From contig NZ_AP022576.1 in assembly GCF_010730355.1 (NCBI RefSeq), positions 1,860,001-1,924,000 on the forward strand: DNA of 64,000 bases, given 5' to 3'. The first letter of the stretch is position 1, and the number at the start of each line of letters is the position of its first letter. This stretch comes from Mycobacterium florentinum. GTDB taxonomy: Bacteria > Actinomycetota > Actinomycetes > Mycobacteriales > Mycobacteriaceae. The notes beneath the pieces were generated by a model, which saw only the letters and a list, made by a program, of their open reading frames with translations, did not search any database and was not told the origin of the DNA. Positions 59,960-64,000 of this stretch are shown here, piece by piece. Made by a program: the position numbers and the translations under genes.

Positions 59960-61000
59960 ATGAGCATTGTTTCCGCGTATGCGGCGACTTCGGCGACGGA
60001 GCCACTGACCAAGACCACCATCACCCGCCGCGATCCGGGCCCGCACGACGTCGCTATCGACATCAAGTTCGCCGGCATCTGCCACTCCGACATCCACACG
60101 GCCAAATCCGAATGGGGTGTGCCGAACTACCCGGTCGTCGTCGGCCACGAGATCGCCGGTGTGGTGACCGCCGTCGGCGCCGAGGTGACCAAGCACAAGG
60201 TCGGCGACCACGTCGGCGTCGGCTGCATGGTGAACTCCTGCCGCCAGTGCAGCAGCTGCAAGGCCGGACTCGAGCAGTACTGCAAGGGGGGCGCGACCTT
60301 CACCTACAACTCCACCGACAAGGACGGCACCCCGACGTACGGCGGCTACAGCCAGGCGATCGTCGTCGACGAGAACTTCGTGCTGCGCATCCCGAACTCG
60401 CTGCCGCTGGACAAGGCGGCGCCGCTGCTGTGCGCGGGTGTCACGCTGTTCTCCCCGCTGCGCCACTGGAAGGCCGGGCCGGACACCCGGCTGGCGATCA
60501 TCGGCCTCGGCGGCCTCGGCCACATGGGGGTCAAGCTGGGCGCGGCGATGGGCGCCGAGGTGAGCGTGCTGTCACAGTCGCTGAAGAAGATGGAAGACGG
60601 GCTCCGCCTGGGCGCCAGCAACTACTACGCCACCTCCGACCGCGACACCTTCACGAAGTTGCGCAGCAGCTTCGACCTGATCCTGAACACGGTCTCGGCG
60701 AACCTGAAGCTCGACGACTACGTGGGTCTGCTCGACGTCGACGGCACGCTCGTCGAATTGGGCATCCCCGAGCACCCGATGGAAATCGGCGCGTTCCCGT
60801 TGGCGCTGGCACGCCGCAGCCTGTCCGGGTCGAACATCGGCGGCATCGCGGAAACTCAGGAGATGCTCGACTTCTGCGCCGAGCATGATGTGACCCCCGA
60901 AATCGAGGTCATCGAAGCGGATTACGTCAACGAGGCCTACGAGCGGGTGCTCGCCAGCGACGTGCGCTACCGCTTCGTCATCGACATCTCAACTCTGTGA
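59960..61000 (+). CDS. adhC: NADP-dependent zinc alcohol dehydrogenase AdhC
   Basis: A 346-residue medium-chain dehydrogenase of the cinnamyl-alcohol type, corresponding to Rv3045. The catalytic zinc ligands are in [10 protein letters not shown] and GHEIAGVV, the structural zinc cysteines in [15 protein letters not shown], and the cofactor motif is [15 protein letters not shown] followed by SLKK, consistent with NADP. It likely reduces aromatic or lipid aldehydes. It overlaps the DUF3349 gene tail-to-tail by 12 bp. Confidence 0.95.
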   Translation: MSIVSAYAATSATEPLTKTTITRRDPGPHDVAIDIKFAGICHSDIHTAKSEWGVPNYPVVVGHEIAGVVTAVGAEVTKHKVGDHVGVGCMVNSCRQCSSCKAGLEQYCKGGATFTYNSTDKDGTPTYGGYSQAIVVDENFVLRIPNSLPLDKAAPLLCAGVTLFSPLRHWKAGPDTRLAIIGLGGLGHMGVKLGAAMGAEVSVLSQSLKKMEDGLRLGASNYYATSDRDTFTKLRSSFDLILNTVSANLKLDDYVGLLDVDGTLVELGIPEHPMEIGAFPLALARRSLSGSNIGGIAETQEMLDFCAEHDVTPEIEVIEADYVNEAYERVLASDVRYRFVIDISTL

Positions 61001-61414
61001 GGCGCCCTCGGCCACGTCGTCGCGCCGCCAGCCGATCTCTTCGGCCGCGGCAGCGTGCTCGTCGTCGGGAGCAACCGTGCTGACGCTGATCCCGGCAAGC
61101 GGCCAACCGGCGGCGGCCAGGATGGCGGCCACCCGCTGAATGTTTTCTTTGCCGGGGTCGTGGTGGGTCAGCTTGGTGATGAATTCGGCGATCTCGTCCT
61201 TGCTGACGACGCCGTCAGCTCCCGGCTGCGATTCCTGCACCGCAATCTTGTGAGCGACCTCTTGAAGTTGCTCGGGGGTCAGGGGGGTGCTCCGCAGCAG
61301 AGCGAACAACGCCACCTGGTCGGGGCCGGGAACGCCTTGCGGGTAGCCGACGTCCAGCCAGCGGATCACTGACTTGAGGAATTTCGCGTGCTTGTGAGAG
61401 TGATGTTCCGACAC
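60989..61414 (-). CDS. DUF3349-family protein
   Basis: A 141-residue protein corresponding to Rv3046c. The conserved part is [29 protein letters not shown] (key part [15 protein letters not shown]), followed by [13 protein letters not shown] and [21 protein letters not shown]. The family is found in mycobacteria and relatives and has no assigned function. GTG 61414 (VSEHHSHKH) is chosen over a much longer, low-quality extension. The C-terminal ~25 residues are charged and variable. Confidence 0.85.
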   Translation of the reverse strand: MSEHHSHKHAKFLKSVIRWLDVGYPQGVPGPDQVALFALLRSTPLTPEQLQEVAHKIAVQESQPGADGVVSKDEIAEFITKLTHHDPGKENIQRVAAILAAAGWPLAGISVSTVAPDDEHAAAAEEIGWRRDDVAEGASQS

Positions 61415-61623
61415 CCCCCCAGTCTCGGGGTAGGGGCGCTGCCGTGGCGTCGGACCATGGTGACAATTCACATGCCGTTCACGACCTGAACATCTGACGC
61501 TTTGAATCCCGCGCCGGTGGCCGGCGGGCGGCCCGAGCAAAATCCATTCTCTTTGCTGCTCCAGCGAACTACGATGAGCGAGCCGACAACGGCCCGGGCC
61601 CGGCCCGGAAGAACGGAGTGGTC

Positions 61624-61740
61624 ATGTCTGGTCTCACGAGCAAACTCCTCGTCGCCCTGGTTCTCACCTTTGCCGCCTCCGCGACCGGGGGATGCACCAT
61701 CAACTGCCCGGACGGCCTCGGGGTCTGCGGCATTAGCTGA
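61624..61740 (+). CDS. 38-residue Cys-rich lipoprotein-like peptide
   Basis: A tiny gene starting at ATG 61624 with CGGAG nearby. The peptide has a basic n-region (MSGLTSK), a hydrophobic core (LLVALVLTFAASA) and a lipobox-like TGGC, leaving only about 15 mature residues with three Cys (CTINCPDGLGVCGIS). Such a peptide would be a lipid-anchored, disulfide- or metal-binding tag. I do not recognise a family. Confidence 0.6.
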   Translation: MSGLTSKLLVALVLTFAASATGGCTINCPDGLGVCGIS

Positions 61741-62243
61741 CGCCTCCTAGGCCGACGCCGGGTGCCCGGCGAACCGCTGCACGGTGCGGCCAGCGGTGGC
61801 GCCCTCCCCTGGCCTCACAACGCGGGTCGCGGCTTGGCGCAGGGACGAACCAGGGCGGCCACGAGGTGGAGGTGTCGTAGTAGATGCACGTCAACGATGC
61901 GCCCGTGAGATTGGCGGTTTTCAGATCCGCCCCATACAGCGCGGTTTGATCGAAGTTTGCGCCCGTAAGGTTGGCGCCGGGTCCTCGCGAGCGTCGTCGA
62001 GTAGGCCTGTCCCTTGATGGTTCCCACCGCCACGATCGCTCCGGTGACGAGCGCGACGACGGTGGGAATGACGAGTTCGGTTAACCACCAACGTATTCCG
62101 TGGCGCTTTCGAACACTGTGCGACGGCGGATTCGGTCGAGGGCGGCCGGCCACCTGGGGTTGCTTGCGCCGCGGCCTACGGCGTTCACCATTGAGCGGCA
62201 GCGCCCGCCTCTGACGATCTAGGACGACGACGGCCCGTGCCAT
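61733..62243 (-). pseudogene. Frameshifted pentapeptide-repeat membrane protein
   Basis: The first frame (from ATG 62243) gives a basic N-terminus and one membrane helix (WWLTELVIPTVVALVTGAIVAVG). It then reads nonsense, while the frame shifted by one base encodes pentapeptide repeats: GANLTGANFDQTALYGADLK and TANLTGASLTC, ending IYYDTSTSWPPWFVP, around 61980-61815. The helix and the repeats belong together in related membrane pentapeptide proteins. A frameshift lies near 61985-62010, and the repeat region is short, so an internal deletion is also likely. The shifted frame stops at 61733, antisense to the end of the small lipoprotein gene. Confidence 0.7.
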
Positions 62244-62307
62244 GGGGCGCAGGCTAACGTCGGGCGCCTAAGACAGCGCAAAATGTGGGCATCCAGCTGG
62301 TTGCCTA

Positions 62308-62805
62308 TCAGCTGTTTTCCTCGCGGAGAGCTTGCATGGCCAAGTTGTTGAGCAATTGCCGGCCGACGTCGGTGCGCAACTGGGGCAGCATCGCCGACAC
62401 GACACCGGCGGCGGTGAGCGCGAGACGGACCAGACCGTCCGGCGCGGTGGCCGCGTCGCGCAGCACCTCGTCCTCGACGCCGGGATCTCCCGAATGCTGC
62501 GCCATCGCCATCCGGGCCACCAGTCGGTTGTCGCGGTCGAGATCGACCTCGTCGGGCGCGGCCGCCGAGGTCAGGGTTTGGCCGATCTCCGCGATTTCGT
62601 GCGGTTCGCACAGCTGAGCCACCAGTTGCCACAGGATCGACACGGTGGCGCGGATCAGCTGCCGAACCCGGTCGTCGGGAATGACCTCGTCGTCGATGAT
62701 CACGCGCATCCCGGCTTCGTCGCCGCGCTCGCCGTGCTGAATCAGCGCCAAAGCGCGACGGAAGTCTGTTGCGCCCACGGGCTCGTCACTGCTCACCCTG
62801 TTCAT
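62308..62805 (-). CDS. Conserved-looking hypothetical protein
   Basis: A 165-residue acidic, mostly helical soluble protein (LIRATVSILWQLVAQLCEPHEIAEIGQTL; LTAAGVVSAMLPQLRTDVGRQLLNNLAMQAL) with no signal peptide or membrane segment. I do not recognise a family. It lies between the pentapeptide pseudogene and nrdF2 on the same strand as both; its ATG at 62805 has no strong ribosome-binding site. Confidence 0.65.
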   Translation of the reverse strand: MNRVSSDEPVGATDFRRALALIQHGERGDEAGMRVIIDDEVIPDDRVRQLIRATVSILWQLVAQLCEPHEIAEIGQTLTSAAAPDEVDLDRDNRLVARMAMAQHSGDPGVEDEVLRDAATAPDGLVRLALTAAGVVSAMLPQLRTDVGRQLLNNLAMQALREENS

Positions 62806-62900
62806 CCTGCCCGAGCCGGGTCTGGCAGTTCTGGCCGTGGCGCAGGCAGCGTCGATCCGCCTGCAGGAAACGAGATTTCGCGCCGGCCGGCGATGCCGCT

Positions 62901-63887
<987 letters not shown>

Positions 63888-63936
63888 TCACACGCTGTTT
63901 TGGCTGCTGAACTGCTTGCTGTTACTCGGACCACAA

Positions 63937-63984
63937 ACACTACCCCTGGGGGCCGACAAGCCGCTGCAACACAAGAAGTTGTGT
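63937..63984. promoter_or_regulatory. Probable tandem NrdR boxes upstream of nrdF2
   Basis: A 16-bp palindrome ACACAAGAAGTTGTGT at 63969-63984 fits the NrdR box shape. A weaker half-matching site starting ACACTA lies at 63937, exactly 32 bp away (about three helical turns), the usual arrangement for NrdR. They lie 60-110 bp before the nrdF2 start. Confidence 0.6.
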
Positions 63985-64000
63985 CTACGTGTCGCAGCGT

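Overview
The window is chromosomal DNA from a Mycobacterium, most likely a slow-growing non-tuberculous species. It is GC-rich, carries mmpS/mmpL, a yrbE-mce operon and an antigen-85-like protein, and much of its backbone follows the order I remember for M. tuberculosis H37Rv from about Rv3014c to Rv3048c. The species cannot be fixed from sequence alone, and all Rv numbers are from memory.

Layout. (1) 1-2780, leftward: a tetR-mmpS-mmpL export operon (mmpL runs off the left edge), with matching palindromic operators before tetR and before mmpS. (2) 2817-17259, backbone: ligA, a MetE-like protein, lpqA, a DUF4190 membrane protein, mnmA, a cysteine desulfurase, a PlsC/OlsA-like and OlsB-like acyltransferase pair, fixB-fixA (ETF), then the first part of the methylglucose lipopolysaccharide (MGLP) locus: methyltransferase, GH57 branching enzyme and GT4 glucosyltransferase. 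(3) 17263-37870: a 20.6-kb island of visibly lower GC, bounded by an exact 24-bp direct repeat that copies the 3' end of the GT4 gene. It holds a complete leftward operon (yrbEA-yrbEB-mceA to F, two Mce-associated proteins, a CAP protein, an antigen-85/MPT51-like protein), a TetR regulator, a second leftward operon (FAH-metallo-beta-lactamase fusion, FadD, P450, ferredoxin), a chimeric thiolase/MscR pseudogene and a DUF732 protein. No integrase or transposase was found. (4) 37846-45448: SDR, SRPBCC-epimerase fusion, a MarR remnant, an MMPL transporter, TspO, photolyase, a DUF4333 lipoprotein and a small membrane protein. (5) 45445-50564: the rest of the MGLP-region backbone (hexapeptide acyltransferase, PQQ-like lipoprotein, TB22.2-like protein, two methyltransferases). 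(6) 50645-52989: accessory patch with an EspC-like gene, a probable dead small gene, a DUF222/HNH remnant and a Tat-exported GH76 mannanase. (7) 53116-64000, backbone: echA17, Nudix, ABC ATPase, serB2, ctaD, fecB, adhC, DUF3349, a tiny Cys-rich lipoprotein, a broken pentapeptide-repeat gene, a hypothetical gene and nrdF2 with NrdR-like boxes upstream.

How it works together. The island reads as a self-contained uptake-and-catabolism unit: the Mce/YrbE machine imports a hydrophobic substrate, FadD activates it, P450 plus ferredoxin hydroxylate it, and the FAH/MBL protein acts on an oxidised intermediate. Both island operons start from near-identical leftward promoters (TTTACA-N17-TATGTT), and the adjacent TetR is the obvious candidate controller. 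The substrate cannot be deduced. The MGLP locus, compact in H37Rv as I recall it, is split here by about 28 kb of accessory DNA.
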